This document shows, piece after piece, positions 1 through 8,438 of a stretch of DNA of 64,000 nucleotides. Every line of letters begins with the position of its first letter. The first letter of the stretch is position 1. The stretch is from the NCBI RefSeq assembly GCF_003725735.1, contig NZ_RJTM01000013.1, forward strand, positions 1 through 64,000. Reading direction: 5' to 3'. Made by a program: the position numbers and the translations under genes. The notes below the pieces were generated by a model that did not search any database, was not told where the DNA came from, and saw only the letters and a program-made list of their open reading frames with translations. The stretch is from Sinomicrobium pectinilyticum (GTDB taxonomy: Bacteria > Bacteroidota > Bacteroidia > Flavobacteriales > Flavobacteriaceae).

Positions 1-1
1 T

Positions 2-235
2 GGTTTACCGTCAAAGCAGTTGGTTATGACATCAGAAGCAACCCCAACCCGGTTAGCGGTTAACGTAACCCGGTTTACCGTCAAAGTAGTTGGGTATGAC
101 ATCGGAAGCAAACCCGTTAGCGGTCAATGTAACCCGGTTTACGGTCAAAGTAGTTGGTTATGACATCAAAAGCAACCTGTTTAGCGGTTAAAGGGAATGG
201 GTTAGCCGCTCAACCAACTACTTCCGGCGTCAAAG
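2..235. repeat. Imperfect tandem repeat array with an inverted partial copy
   Basis: Three head-to-tail units start with GGTTTACSGTCAAAG at 2, 72 and 136, with periods of 70 and 64 bp. Each continues with AGTTGGKTATGACATC, then AGCAA and TTAGCGGT. From about 202 to 235 the sequence turns round: the reverse complement of 202-223 resembles the AGTAGTTGGTT...TTAGC part of the units. The array is cut by the window start, so its full copy number is unknown. No ORF of note runs through it. It is seen directly; any function is unknown. Confidence 0.8.
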
Positions 236-402
236 GGATTGCTTTAATGGCCATTTTCCGGGCTTTAAAGCGGGAGTAATGGGTTGGGTATTGTTTTGAT
301 CTTATCACCGATATGTATATATGCTACGGGCTGTGCCTTTCTTTGCTTTCTGTCGGAAAAATGCTTGCCCGGCGTATAATTCCCCTATAAGAAAAACCCG
401 GG

Positions 403-1167
403 TTAATCGTGAATTACATAATTAACTTTATCAACCCCGGTATTTCCGCTTTCGGGATTATAAGCGTAAACGGTCAATTCGTAATTTCCGGCCGACTCCA
501 CAGGGATATTCCCCTCAAACAGGTTTGTCTCGGTTAGTGACATATCGATGTTTTTGATATGTTTTCCGTCCTTTTTAAGGATCCCCTTGACTTCCATGTC
601 TTCGGAATCCCATGTACCGCCTTTGTTTATAACACATCCGCACATCATGACAATATTGGCTTTGACCCGGATAGGGGTATCTTTTACCGTACTCAGGGAA
701 ATATACTGGTGGGTACGGGGTTTTAAAATATCGATGATAAACCCGGGAATTTCCAGGATAATGCCCTCCCCCAGGATATGCTTGCCCGGAATGAGCCATA
801 ATTCGGTAGTTGCCTTCACCTGTGCCTGTTTATTGTTGAAAGGAGATAGCACTTCTATATTGACAAATGTCGGCTCATCGATATTAATCGTAGCCAGGAA
901 CCTGGCCGTCTGTTCATCTGCAATTGAACTCTCTCTTTGTTTGGGAGTGTTCATTATAAGGTCGGTATTTCCCGTGCTGCCACTGGTTTTCCCTTCGGCC
1001 AGAATACGGTTATTGGTTTTGTCCCTGATGATAACATGGGCACCCCCCAGGGAGCTGCCTATAAATTTGGCGTCTTTTGCTTTTGCTCTTACGATTATTC
1101 TGGTCTCGGTAGCGGAGGCCGTTATACCGGAAAGCAGTATAAGGGCAAGAAGAATGGATTTTTTCAT
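403..1167 (-). CDS. Secreted protein of unknown function
   Basis: This 254-residue protein begins with a clear Sec signal peptide (MKKSILLALILLSGITASA, cleavage near residue 19), so it is periplasmic or surface exposed. It has no lipobox. The body looks like repeated beta-sandwich material. One stretch near residues 22-60 resembles the start of carboxypeptidase-regulatory-like domains, and a short CGC motif lies near residue 176. The C-terminal ~70 residues alternate in the way of an Ig-like or fibronectin-like fold (NYELTVYAYNP). I do not recognise the family. It stands alone, with a palindrome-rich spacer upstream and the repeat array downstream, and may be accessory. Confidence 0.7.
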   Translation of the reverse strand: MKKSILLALILLSGITASATETRIIVRAKAKDAKFIGSSLGGAHVIIRDKTNNRILAEGKTSGSTGNTDLIMNTPKQRESSIADEQTARFLATINIDEPTFVNIEVLSPFNNKQAQVKATTELWLIPGKHILGEGIILEIPGFIIDILKPRTHQYISLSTVKDTPIRVKANIVMMCGCVINKGGTWDSEDMEVKGILKKDGKHIKNIDMSLTETNLFEGNIPVESAGNYELTVYAYNPESGNTGVDKVNYVIHD

Positions 1168-1198
1168 AATGTTTGATTATCAGGTTAAAGGTTCGAGT

Positions 1199-1237
1199 CC
1201 TGCTTCCGATGGCCCCGATAGCTCTATCGGAATCAGG
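1199..1237. repeat. REP-like palindrome
   Basis: CCTGCTTCCGAT (1199-1210) pairs with ATCGGAATCAGG (1226-1237), 11 of 12 positions. A nested palindrome around CCGATAGCTCTATCGG gives an alternative fold. Just outside lies GGTTCGAGTCC (1190-1200), which resembles a tRNA T-loop, but no tRNA body is present. It sits upstream of the secreted-protein gene and lacks a T-tract, so I call it a repeat and not a terminator. Confidence 0.6.
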
Positions 1238-1292
1238 ATTATTGAAGTTACTTTAGGTTCTGTAAATTTTTTGCCACGAATACACGAATCTC

Positions 1293-1377
1293 TATAGGAA
1301 CTCGTCTTGAGTTGTTTCATTTAGGCGAAAAGCCACTATTTTGCAGCAAATTATAATAACTCAAGACGAGTTCTATA
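1293..1377. repeat. Long inverted repeat with ~45 bp loop
   Basis: The left arm TATAGGAACTCGTCTTGAGTT (from 1293) and the right arm AACTCAAGACGAGTTCTATA (1358-1377) are complementary apart from one extra G, about 20 bp each. The loop of ~45 bp has no ORF. Short CACGAAT/ATTCGTG segments flank the element on both sides (1275-1290 and 1401-1410). The arrangement resembles a small non-autonomous mobile element or a long hairpin; a second genomic copy would decide. Confidence 0.65.
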
Positions 1378-1451
1378 ACCCATAGTAATGTGAAAAAATG
1401 ATTCGTGAATCTCCCGGTTTAGGGTCGGGACAAGCTGTGGCAAACAGATCT

Positions 1452-1733
1452 TCAGTTTCTATCCAGTCTGTACATGAGCAGAAATAGCGTATAGAAACCT
1501 TTGGTAATGCTTTTCCGTAAGACCTTAAAAGCCTTACCGATCTGGTTCTCTACGGTATTGATGGAAATGCCCAGGTATTCCGCAATTTCAATATTGGTAA
1601 GGCCGCTCTTTTTGCTTAACATAAATATTTCCTTACACTTCGGAGGGAGCTGTTCTATAGTGTCGAAGACCTGTTTTATAAGCTTCTCGTTTCTCTCCGT
1701 ATCTTCAGATTCTACAATGGTATTAAGATTACA
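1452..1733 (-). pseudogene. 3' fragment of an ECF RNA polymerase sigma factor
   Basis: Read on the minus strand, this open frame encodes about 93 residues ending at TGA 1452-1454. It contains a complete sigma region 4: LPPKCKEIFMLSKKSGLTN, then IEIAEYLGISINTVENQIGK and KAFKVLRKS. This is the helix-turn-helix of the FecI-type sigma factors that usually sit upstream of FecR and SusC/SusD genes in Bacteroidota. Region 2 is missing. The frame has no start codon and runs into stops at ~1734, where sequence belonging to a different gene on the other strand begins. It is a truncated remnant and very unlikely to work as a sigma factor. Confidence 0.85.
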
Positions 1734-1837
1734 TCATCATCACCCCGAATATGGAACTGCTGGGACCACCCCAGCAATATACGGATACGGAAACCTATTA
1801 CAACTGGCTGAAAAAAGGAACAACAGCCGTAAAATAA
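1730..1837 (+). pseudogene. 3' remnant of an unidentified gene
   Basis: A plus-strand frame reads TPNMELLGPPQQYTDTETYY and then NWLKKGTTAVK before TAA at 1835-1837. The amino-acid composition looks like a genuine protein C-terminus, and the frame begins exactly where homology to the sigma factor on the other strand ends. An ATG at 1751 could start a 28-residue peptide, but no start signal is apparent. I read this as the end of a gene whose front was lost in the same rearrangement. The family is not recognised. Confidence 0.4.
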
Positions 1838-2314
1838 ATTTTAACATAAAATGACGGGACATTTGGGGGTGGTAGGGGTATTACTATAATAGAGTATCAC
1901 TTAAATAACCAGGTCCTTTTTAATAATGATCGTTTAGTGTATGGCAAAATTTGTTTTGGATAGCGTTGATAAGGGATTGAATGAGATTGATGGGAGATTG
2001 AGTAAAGATCGATTCTTAATTATAGGTTCAATCTTCCGGCGTAGTCAGGTCAATCTCCTATCAATCTTTAGACTGTCCGGGGTAAACTGATTTTCCGGCA
2101 AAATCAGGGAAAAACAAATTTTGTCATATACCAAGTAATAATCGGTAAAATTTTTCCACCCATTCAGGTTATTTTGGAGTCATAAGTATGTACAGATCGA
2201 TTAAAAATTAAAAATAAACAGATGAAACCGATATGATTATTTTGATCATCAAAGGTTCCGTTCCTGTGCTGAGTTTATCGAAGTATGACCATTGAAAAAC
2301 AATAAAATAAACAC
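1838..2314. other. Intergenic region upstream of the M16 peptidase gene
   Basis: This 477 bp stretch has no credible ORF. It holds the nested palindrome at 1939-2129. Near 2252-2290 it also holds a fragment that reads, on the minus strand, CATACTTCGATAAACTCAGC, resembling a short repeat common in bacterial intergenic DNA. No clear TTTG/TAnnTTTG promoter is visible before the peptidase gene. Confidence 0.5.
1939..2129. repeat. Nested inverted repeat, MITE-like
   Basis: The terminal arms GTATGGCAAAATTTGTTTT (1939-1957) and its near complement AAAACAAATTTTGTCATAT (2111-2129) match at 17 of 19 positions. Inside, GATTGATGGGAGATTGA (1985-2001) pairs with TCAATCTCCTATCAATC (2050-2066) at 16 of 17 positions. 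The whole 191 bp element can fold into one long hairpin and has no ORF. Size, terminal repeats and lack of coding sequence fit a miniature inverted-repeat element, but I cannot see other copies or a clean target duplication. Confidence 0.6.
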
Positions 2315-5113
2315 ATGAAAATGAAAATATTAAAAACCCTGAGCCTGTTTTTGTTATCGGGTATTTGTTTGAATACGAATGCCCAGACCAAGGAAGAAGT
2401 TCCGTTTGATCCATCCATACGGCACGGGATTCTGCCCAACGGGATGACCTATTACATCAAACACAACGAAGAACCCAAAGAAAGGGCTTCCTTCTACTTT
2501 GCCCAGAATGTGGGATCTGTCCTCGAAAAAGAATCGCAACGGGGACTGGCCCATTTCCTGGAACATATGGCCTTTAACGGTTTGGAGCATTTTCCTCAGA
2601 AGAAGATGCTGGAATACCTGGAAAAGAACGGGATAAAGTTCGGGAGTGAGATCAATGCCTTCACCTCCTTTGATGAAACGGTCTACAACATCAGCAAGGT
2701 GCCGGTGACCAACGAAAAGCTGCTGGATTCCACCCTGCTGGTGCTGCACGACTGGTCCGGTTTCCTTTCCCTGACGGAGCAGGAGATCGATGCCGAAAGA
2801 GGGGTGATCAACGAAGAGTGGCGAACGCGCAACACCCCCGGTTTCCGGGTCTCGGAAAAGGTATGGACCGAAGGGGTAATGCAGGGCTCGGTCTATGCCA
2901 ACCGTATGCCTATCGGGCTTATGGATGTGGTCAACAATTTTAAATACGACGAACTTCGGGACTATTACAAACGCTGGTATCGTCCCGACCAGCAGGCGGT
3001 TATTGTGGTCGGGGATGTCGATGTGGATAGGATGGAATCGAAGATCAAAAAGGTCTTTTCGTCTATCCCCCTTAAAAAGGACCTGCCGGAGCGAAAAACC
3101 TTTGATGTTTCTTTAGATGGAGATATCAACTTTATAGCATCGCTGGATAAGGAGATCGGAAGTACAAGTATCGAATTCATCGTAAGGAATAAGGCCAAAA
3201 AACTAAAGGGATATGATTACCTGGACCATGAGATACTGAAAAATGTGGTCTCGTATATCCTGAACAACAGGTACAAGGAACAGACCGTAAAGAAAGACTG
3301 CCCGGCATTATCGGTCAGTTATTCCTGTTCGAATTTTATCAGGCCGCTGGATATTCTGGGCCTGTATATTGAGCCCAAGACCGACAGGGAACTGGAGAGT
3401 TTCGAATTTGCCCTGACTGAACTCCTGCGGTTTGTAAGGCACGGGGCTACGGAGGGTGAATTGCAAAGGGCAAAACTGTCCATCAAAAACAGTAGCCTTT
3501 CTTTTTTAAAAAATAAGGATAAGATAGATAGTGATACCTATGCCCATAATATTTACCAGCATTTCTTTACCCGGAACCCTTTACCGGACGTCACCCGGGA
3601 GGTGAACTATACGATAGATCACCTGGAAACGATTACCAATGCGGATATCCTGGCCTATATGCGTACAGTATACAAGGAAGAGGATATCGTGATAGCCCTC
3701 AAAGGTTCCTCCGAACATACACACCCGGCCGGAGACGAATTCATAAAGCATTTTGAGAAGGTCAATGCACAGGAGTTGAGTCCGTATACGGATACCACGG
3801 ACGACCAGCCTTTGATCGCCGCCGATCTTAAGGAACAGCCGGTAGTAAAGACCATGGAGATTACCGGGCTGGATGCCCGCCAGTATAAACTGGGCAACGG
3901 GGCTAAAATCATTATTTACCCGACTCCGTATGATAAGGACAGGATCTATCTGCAGGCTTATAGCCCGGGAGGAAGCTCCCTGCTGGACAAGGACCTTTTA
4001 CCTTCCGCGGATGTGGCTGTCTATGTAGCCTCTCAGTCCGGGTTGGGAAGCTTCGATAAAATAGCCTTGGAAAAAAAGCTGGCCGGTACGGACACCGCTT
4101 TGGAACTTTCCATAGACGAGTTGTCAGAATCCCTGTCCGGGAACAGCACCAAATCCGATATCGAAGTATTGTTCCGGAAAATATACCTCAGTTTCGAAGC
4201 CCCGCGGTTTGACCGGGAAGCCTATGACGTTGCGATGGAAAGTTTTACCAAAAACCTGGAGCAGAAACAAAAGTATAAAAAGAGTATTTTACAGGATTCC
4301 ATGTCCCTGGCCCTGACCGCACATCACGCGAGAACACTGGTATTCAATCGGGAATTCCTGGACCGGATAGCTTTTGAAAAATTAGAGGAGATCTATACCG
4401 ACCGGTTTCGGGGGATTGATGATTTTACCTTTGTCTTTGTAGGGGATATCGATGAAGCGCAATTGTTAAAACTGGCCCAAAAGTATATCGGGAATATAAA
4501 ACCGGACAAGCGCAAAGAGCAATATGTGGATCACAATTACGCACCTGTTAAAGGTAAGACCGCATTCAGGATTGTGGAAGCCATGGAAACGCCGCAGGCC
4601 ACGGTCAATATGGTTTTCAAAGGAAAAATGGCTTACAGTTTTGAGAATCGTTTAAAGGTAGGTATTGCCGGGCAATTACTGGAAAAGGCTTGTCATGAGG
4701 TCATCCGGGAAGAAGAAGGAGGAAGCTATGGCGTCGGCGCCCGGGCCGTGTTAAACGATATCCCCAAAGCCCAATACACCATATCAGTAGGTTTTGACTG
4801 TAACCCGGATATGGTGGACCGGTTGGTGAAGGTGGTATATGACCAGGTGGATAAACTTTCGGAAACCATGGATGCCGAGGACCTCAGGGAGGTCAAGGAA
4901 TCGATGATCAAGGCGCGTAAAGAAGCTGTTAACAATAATAGTTACTGGATGAATGTACTGACGTCCCATGTTTTTTACGGCAGGGATATCCATACCCTGG
5001 AGGACTATATCCATGCTATTAATGGCATAACCCCGGCAGCTATTAAAAAAACAGCAGGTCTGATGCGTAAAAATGCCGATGTTGTTGAGGGCGTATTGGT
5101 CCCGCAGAAGTAA
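2315..5113 (+). CDS. M16 family zinc metallopeptidase (two-module, exported)
   Basis: The 932-residue protein has a signal peptide (residues 1-23, ending ...LNTNA before QTKEE) and should act in the periplasm. The inverted zinc motif HxxEH is H80-FLE-H84, and the third ligand is E161 in ERGVINEE, 81 residues after H80 as in pitrilysin. Inactive-domain and M16_C segments follow at ~190-400. A second M16-like half starts near residue 515 (DARQYKLGNGAKIIIYPTP) without HxxEH. This matches the 900-950 residue bacterial processing-peptidase-like and PqqL-like proteins. Substrates are probably peptides, but the sequence does not show which. It stands alone, 83 bp before the aminotransferase gene. 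Confidence 0.92.
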   Translation: MKMKILKTLSLFLLSGICLNTNAQTKEEVPFDPSIRHGILPNGMTYYIKHNEEPKERASFYFAQNVGSVLEKESQRGLAHFLEHMAFNGLEHFPQKKMLEYLEKNGIKFGSEINAFTSFDETVYNISKVPVTNEKLLDSTLLVLHDWSGFLSLTEQEIDAERGVINEEWRTRNTPGFRVSEKVWTEGVMQGSVYANRMPIGLMDVVNNFKYDELRDYYKRWYRPDQQAVIVVGDVDVDRMESKIKKVFSSIPLKKDLPERKTFDVSLDGDINFIASLDKEIGSTSIEFIVRNKAKKLKGYDYLDHEILKNVVSYILNNRYKEQTVKKDCPALSVSYSCSNFIRPLDILGLYIEPKTDRELESFEFALTELLRFVRHGATEGELQRAKLSIKNSSLSFLKNKDKIDSDTYAHNIYQHFFTRNPLPDVTREVNYTIDHLETITNADILAYMRTVYKEEDIVIALKGSSEHTHPAGDEFIKHFEKVNAQELSPYTDTTDDQPLIAADLKEQPVVKTMEITGLDARQYKLGNGAKIIIYPTPYDKDRIYLQAYSPGGSSLLDKDLLPSADVAVYVASQSGLGSFDKIALEKKLAGTDTALELSIDELSESLSGNSTKSDIEVLFRKIYLSFEAPRFDREAYDVAMESFTKNLEQKQKYKKSILQDSMSLALTAHHARTLVFNREFLDRIAFEKLEEIYTDRFRGIDDFTFVFVGDIDEAQLLKLAQKYIGNIKPDKRKEQYVDHNYAPVKGKTAFRIVEAMETPQATVNMVFKGKMAYSFENRLKVGIAGQLLEKACHEVIREEEGGSYGVGARAVLNDIPKAQYTISVGFDCNPDMVDRLVKVVYDQVDKLSETMDAEDLREVKESMIKARKEAVNNNSYWMNVLTSHVFYGRDIHTLEDYIHAINGITPAAIKKTAGLMRKNADVVEGVLVPQK

Positions 5114-5196
5114 AACCGCGGATTATTCGCTGTATTTCCGGGAATAGGAGCGACCAGCTCAGGAAGAAAGTAATATTGTAAATCAGCGTTGAATTT

Positions 5197-6672
5197 ATGA
5201 AAACGGATTACCAGGCCATGGAGACCGACTGTCATTTTAAAAGTTTTAAAACACAGGTTATCGGCGGCCATCAGTGCAGTTTTGAGTCCCCCTACGGCCG
5301 TCAAAAGGTATTATATGCGGACTGGATCGCCACGGGAAGGTTATACGGGCCGATAGAAAAGAAGATTGTAGAAGAAGTGGCACCATTCTTTGCCAACACC
5401 CATTCCTTTTCGAGTGAAACCGGGAAAATCACAACCCATATCTATAAAGAAGCGCGTAGAATAATTAAAGAGCATGTTCATGCTCATGAAGATGATATCC
5501 TGGTGACTACAGGTTCGGGAATGACCGGGGCGCTGTCCTGCCTGCAACGGATCATGGGCCTCCGGAAATACCAGTACTGGGGTTCCGAGGAAAAGCCGGT
5601 GGTGTTTATAAGCCATATGGAACATCACTCCAACCAGGTATCGTGGCTGGAAACCCATGCTGATGTTGTTATTGTCCCACCGGATAAAAACTTAAAGCCG
5701 GATGCAGGACATTTGGAAAGCCTGCTGGAGAAATACAAAGACCGCAAGCTGAAAATAGGCTCCTTTACGGCATGCTCCAATGTCACCGGGGAGATCGTGG
5801 ATTACAAAACGCTGGCTAAAACAATGCATGCCCATGGCGGACTGTGTTTTATCGATTTTGCCGCCTCGGCCCCTTATGTACACATGGACATGCACCCGGA
5901 AAACAAAAAAGAACAACTGGATGCGATCTTCTTTTCCCCGCATAAGTTCCTGGGTGGCCCGGGAGCCTGTGGGGTGCTTATTTTCAATAAAAAACTGTAC
6001 GGGAATGAGGCACCCGATCACCCCGGAGGCGGAAATGTCAAATGGACCGATCCCTGGGGCGGCTATGCGTATTTCGAGGCTATAGAAGTAAAAGAAGACG
6101 GGGGAACCCCCGGGATTTTACAGACCATAAAAGCCGCATTGGCCATCAGGCTCAAGGAAAAGATGAACCCCGACCTGATGGCGGTAAAGGAAGAACATCT
6201 GATAAAGCTGTTTTATGAAGAATTAAAGGATGTAGCAGAAATAAACTACCTGGGAGATTGCCAGGCTCAACGTATCGGGTGTATTGCCTTCAACATTGAG
6301 GGGATGCATTACAACCTGGTGGTACGGTTGCTGAACGACCGTTTCGGTATCCAGGTGAGGGGAGGCTGGTCCTGTGCCAGTACCTATGCCCATTACCTGT
6401 TTGGCCTTGATAAACCATCTTCGTCGGTAGTGATGAAAGAGATAGACGAAAAGAACCTGGAGCACAAACCGGGTTGGGTACGAGTTTCCCTGCACCCCAC
6501 TATGGATGCCGGAGAAGTGAAATATATCGCCGGGGCTCTCCGGGAGATCATCCGGAACAGGGAAGACTGGCCAAAAGATTACAGGTATAACCCGGCAACG
6601 AATGAGTTTGAACTTTTAAATGATGTATCCTATCCCAACATACGGTTAGCGGAGGTCTTTGATATTTCATAA
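5197..6672 (+). CDS. Class V aminotransferase / cysteine-desulfurase-like PLP enzyme
   Basis: The 491-residue cytoplasmic enzyme has fold type I. The PLP-binding lysine is K250 in FFSPHKFLGGPGACG, and the upstream cofactor aspartate lies in CFIDFAASAPY (~217-227). A GWSCAS motif near residue 393 matches the cysteine-bearing loop of SufS-like enzymes, so cysteine desulfurase or selenocysteine lyase activity is possible. There is no SufE, IscU or other Fe-S assembly gene beside it, and the length (SufS is ~405) points to a separate subgroup with an extended C-terminus. Kynureninase-like or isopenicillin-epimerase-like chemistry cannot be excluded. It lies 69 bp upstream of trxB and may be cotranscribed. 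Confidence 0.8.
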   Translation: MKTDYQAMETDCHFKSFKTQVIGGHQCSFESPYGRQKVLYADWIATGRLYGPIEKKIVEEVAPFFANTHSFSSETGKITTHIYKEARRIIKEHVHAHEDDILVTTGSGMTGALSCLQRIMGLRKYQYWGSEEKPVVFISHMEHHSNQVSWLETHADVVIVPPDKNLKPDAGHLESLLEKYKDRKLKIGSFTACSNVTGEIVDYKTLAKTMHAHGGLCFIDFAASAPYVHMDMHPENKKEQLDAIFFSPHKFLGGPGACGVLIFNKKLYGNEAPDHPGGGNVKWTDPWGGYAYFEAIEVKEDGGTPGILQTIKAALAIRLKEKMNPDLMAVKEEHLIKLFYEELKDVAEINYLGDCQAQRIGCIAFNIEGMHYNLVVRLLNDRFGIQVRGGWSCASTYAHYLFGLDKPSSSVVMKEIDEKNLEHKPGWVRVSLHPTMDAGEVKYIAGALREIIRNREDWPKDYRYNPATNEFELLNDVSYPNIRLAEVFDIS

Positions 6673-6741
6673 AAAACGAATAGAAAAATAACACAACCAT
6701 AGCTCCCGGAGGGGAGGACATACGAAGCAATCAAAAAAAAT

Positions 6742-7698
6742 ATGACAAACGAACGCATTACGTGTCTTATCATAGGATCAGGACCCGCGGGATATACGGC
6801 GGCGATCTATGCCGCCAGGGCGAATATGAACCCTGTTCTATACCAGGGGACCCAACCTGGAGGACAGTTAACAACCACCAACGATGTGGAGAACTTTCCC
6901 GGGTTCCCGGGGGGTATCACCGGCCCGGAACTGATGGTTCAGTTACAACAACAGGCCGAACGTTTCGGGACGGATATCAGGAACGGGTGGGTGACGCGGG
7001 TAGATTTTACCGGTCCGCTACACAAAGTGTGGATTGAAGAAGAAACAGAACTTCACTGCGATACGGTGATCATCGCTACCGGGGCCTCGGCAAAATACCT
7101 GGGCTTGCCTTCCGAGCAAAAATACCTTGAATCGGGAGGCGGAGTTTCGGCTTGTGCCGTATGCGACGGTTTTTTCTACAGGAACCAGGAAGTTGTTATC
7201 GTTGGGGCCGGGGACTCGGCCTGTGAAGAAGCCCATTACCTGTCAAAACTCTGTAAAAAAGTGACCATGCTGGTCAGGCGAAATGAATTCCGGGCTTCCA
7301 TCATTATGGAGGCCAGGGTCCGGAATACAAAGAACATTGAGATTTTATTCAATACGGAAACGGAAGAGGTTCTGGGTGATGGCCAGTTGGTAACGGGAGT
7401 CCGTGTTAAAAACAATGATACAGGGGAGACCAGGGAAATACCGGCAACCGGTTTTTTCGTGGCGATAGGACATAAACCCAATACAGATATTTTTAAAGGG
7501 CATATCCGCCTGAATGAAACAGGATACATCATTAATACTCCGGGCACGGCACAGACCGGTGTGGAAGGTGTTTTTGTATGCGGGGATGCGGCAGACCATG
7601 TGTACCGGCAGGCTATTACGGCGGCCGGGACCGGGTGTATGGCCGCCCTTGAGGCCGAGAGATATTTGTCTTCCGTGGAGGTTCATGCCATGGGGTAA
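6742..7698 (+). CDS. trxB: Thioredoxin-disulfide reductase
   Basis: TrxB passes electrons from NADPH through FAD and a redox-active disulfide to thioredoxin in the cytoplasm. The 318 residues match the low-molecular-weight bacterial type. The FAD-binding motif GSGPAG is at 12-17, the GGQLTTTNDVENFPG segment at 40-54, the redox centre CAVC at 138-141, the NADPH motif GAGDSA at 155-160 and the second FAD motif VFVCGDAAD near 275. All key residues are present. Starting at 6742 places the first FAD motif at the usual distance from the N-terminus. A strong hairpin lies ~150 bp downstream. Confidence 0.96.
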   Translation: MTNERITCLIIGSGPAGYTAAIYAARANMNPVLYQGTQPGGQLTTTNDVENFPGFPGGITGPELMVQLQQQAERFGTDIRNGWVTRVDFTGPLHKVWIEEETELHCDTVIIATGASAKYLGLPSEQKYLESGGGVSACAVCDGFFYRNQEVVIVGAGDSACEEAHYLSKLCKKVTMLVRRNEFRASIIMEARVRNTKNIEILFNTETEEVLGDGQLVTGVRVKNNDTGETREIPATGFFVAIGHKPNTDIFKGHIRLNETGYIINTPGTAQTGVEGVFVCGDAADHVYRQAITAAGTGCMAALEAERYLSSVEVHAMG

Positions 7699-8114
7699 GG
7701 ATATAAAACCAATTTGCTAAAATAATGTTCAGTTTTTGTTAGTATTAGGGTAAAACTGATGTTGTCAGAAGAAACTATATTCAACTTTTGTTCTCATGTC
7801 ACTTTATCAAAGGTTGGTTATTTGAATTAGCTACGGTTTCTTTTGAAATAAACCCGGGGTGAGGTGAATTCACTCCGGGTTTTGATTTTTTGACCAAAAT
7901 CAATGTTAAAGTTTTTTCAATGGCCTCTTTTCTAGCTTTAGCACCCGTTGGTAAGATCGGCCTGAAGTTTTTAAACCGTGATCATGGTATCCCGTAAGCC
8001 CGGGCATGATCTTATCCATTATTCACGTTAAATTAAACAAACCTTAATTCGGGAATCATATATGGCAACGGTAAAAAATGTAATTTCATAACAGAACTTA
8101 AAATCCTCTTTATC
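7699..8114. other. Intergenic region with one terminator
   Basis: Apart from the hairpin at 7851-7891, nothing coding or repetitive is apparent. The last ~100 bp before the small secreted gene are AT-rich and may carry its promoter, but no exact TAnnTTTG box was found. Confidence 0.5.
7851..7891 (+). terminator. Rho-independent terminator after trxB
   Basis: AACCCGGGGTGA (7851-7862) pairs with TCACTCCGGGTT (7870-7881), 12 positions including one G-T wobble, with a 7 nt loop. The tract TTGATTTTTT follows. Confidence 0.8.
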
Positions 8115-8438
8115 ATGAAACTTTTATTTGCTTTGCCATTTCTTTTTTATGTAGGCTTAACTTCTTTAAATAAAGAAGAAACAGAAGAGACCTTTACCGT
8201 ATTTGTAGAAGTGACACATTACCAACCTGATGGTTATGCGGCTAAAAACCTTTCTACCAACGAATGGATCTATACCGAACGGGGACAAAATTTTTTTGAA
8301 AATTTACCCGAAGGCACGTATAGGTTTACAGCTTATGAAGGCTATTTTTGCGGGGCCTCAAGTAAAACGGTTACCATTTCCGATGATATAGCGGTTAACG
8401 GTGAAATAACGGTAGAATTATCAGGTTGGTGTGAATAA
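8115..8438 (+). CDS. Small secreted protein of unknown function
   Basis: The 107 residues start with a hydrophobic signal segment (MKLLFALPFLFYVGLTSL). The rest resembles a single small beta-sandwich of the carboxypeptidase-regulatory type: a GTYRFTAYEGYF strand pair, then SKTVTISDD and EITVELSGWCE. Two cysteines, in YFCGAS and the terminal WCE, could form a disulfide after export. The front of the frame is rich in Glu and Thr. I know of no named family. The gene stands alone between a terminator and a repeat-bearing spacer. Confidence 0.65.
   Translation: MKLLFALPFLFYVGLTSLNKEETEETFTVFVEVTHYQPDGYAAKNLSTNEWIYTERGQNFFENLPEGTYRFTAYEGYFCGASSKTVTISDDIAVNGEITVELSGWCE

Noticed and set aside
1180-1215. 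Possible tRNA gene from the GGTTCGAGTCC sequence
   Set aside because: Only a T-loop-like segment is present. There is no D-arm, anticodon arm or paired acceptor stem in the right places.
548-1297. Long plus-strand frame of 249 codons opposite the secreted-protein gene
   Set aside because: It lies antisense to a gene with a clear signal peptide and has no protein-like features of its own.
1501-1854. Plus-strand frame of 117 codons
   Set aside because: It crosses the junction between the antisense of the sigma remnant and the next gene's end in another frame, so it is a chance frame.
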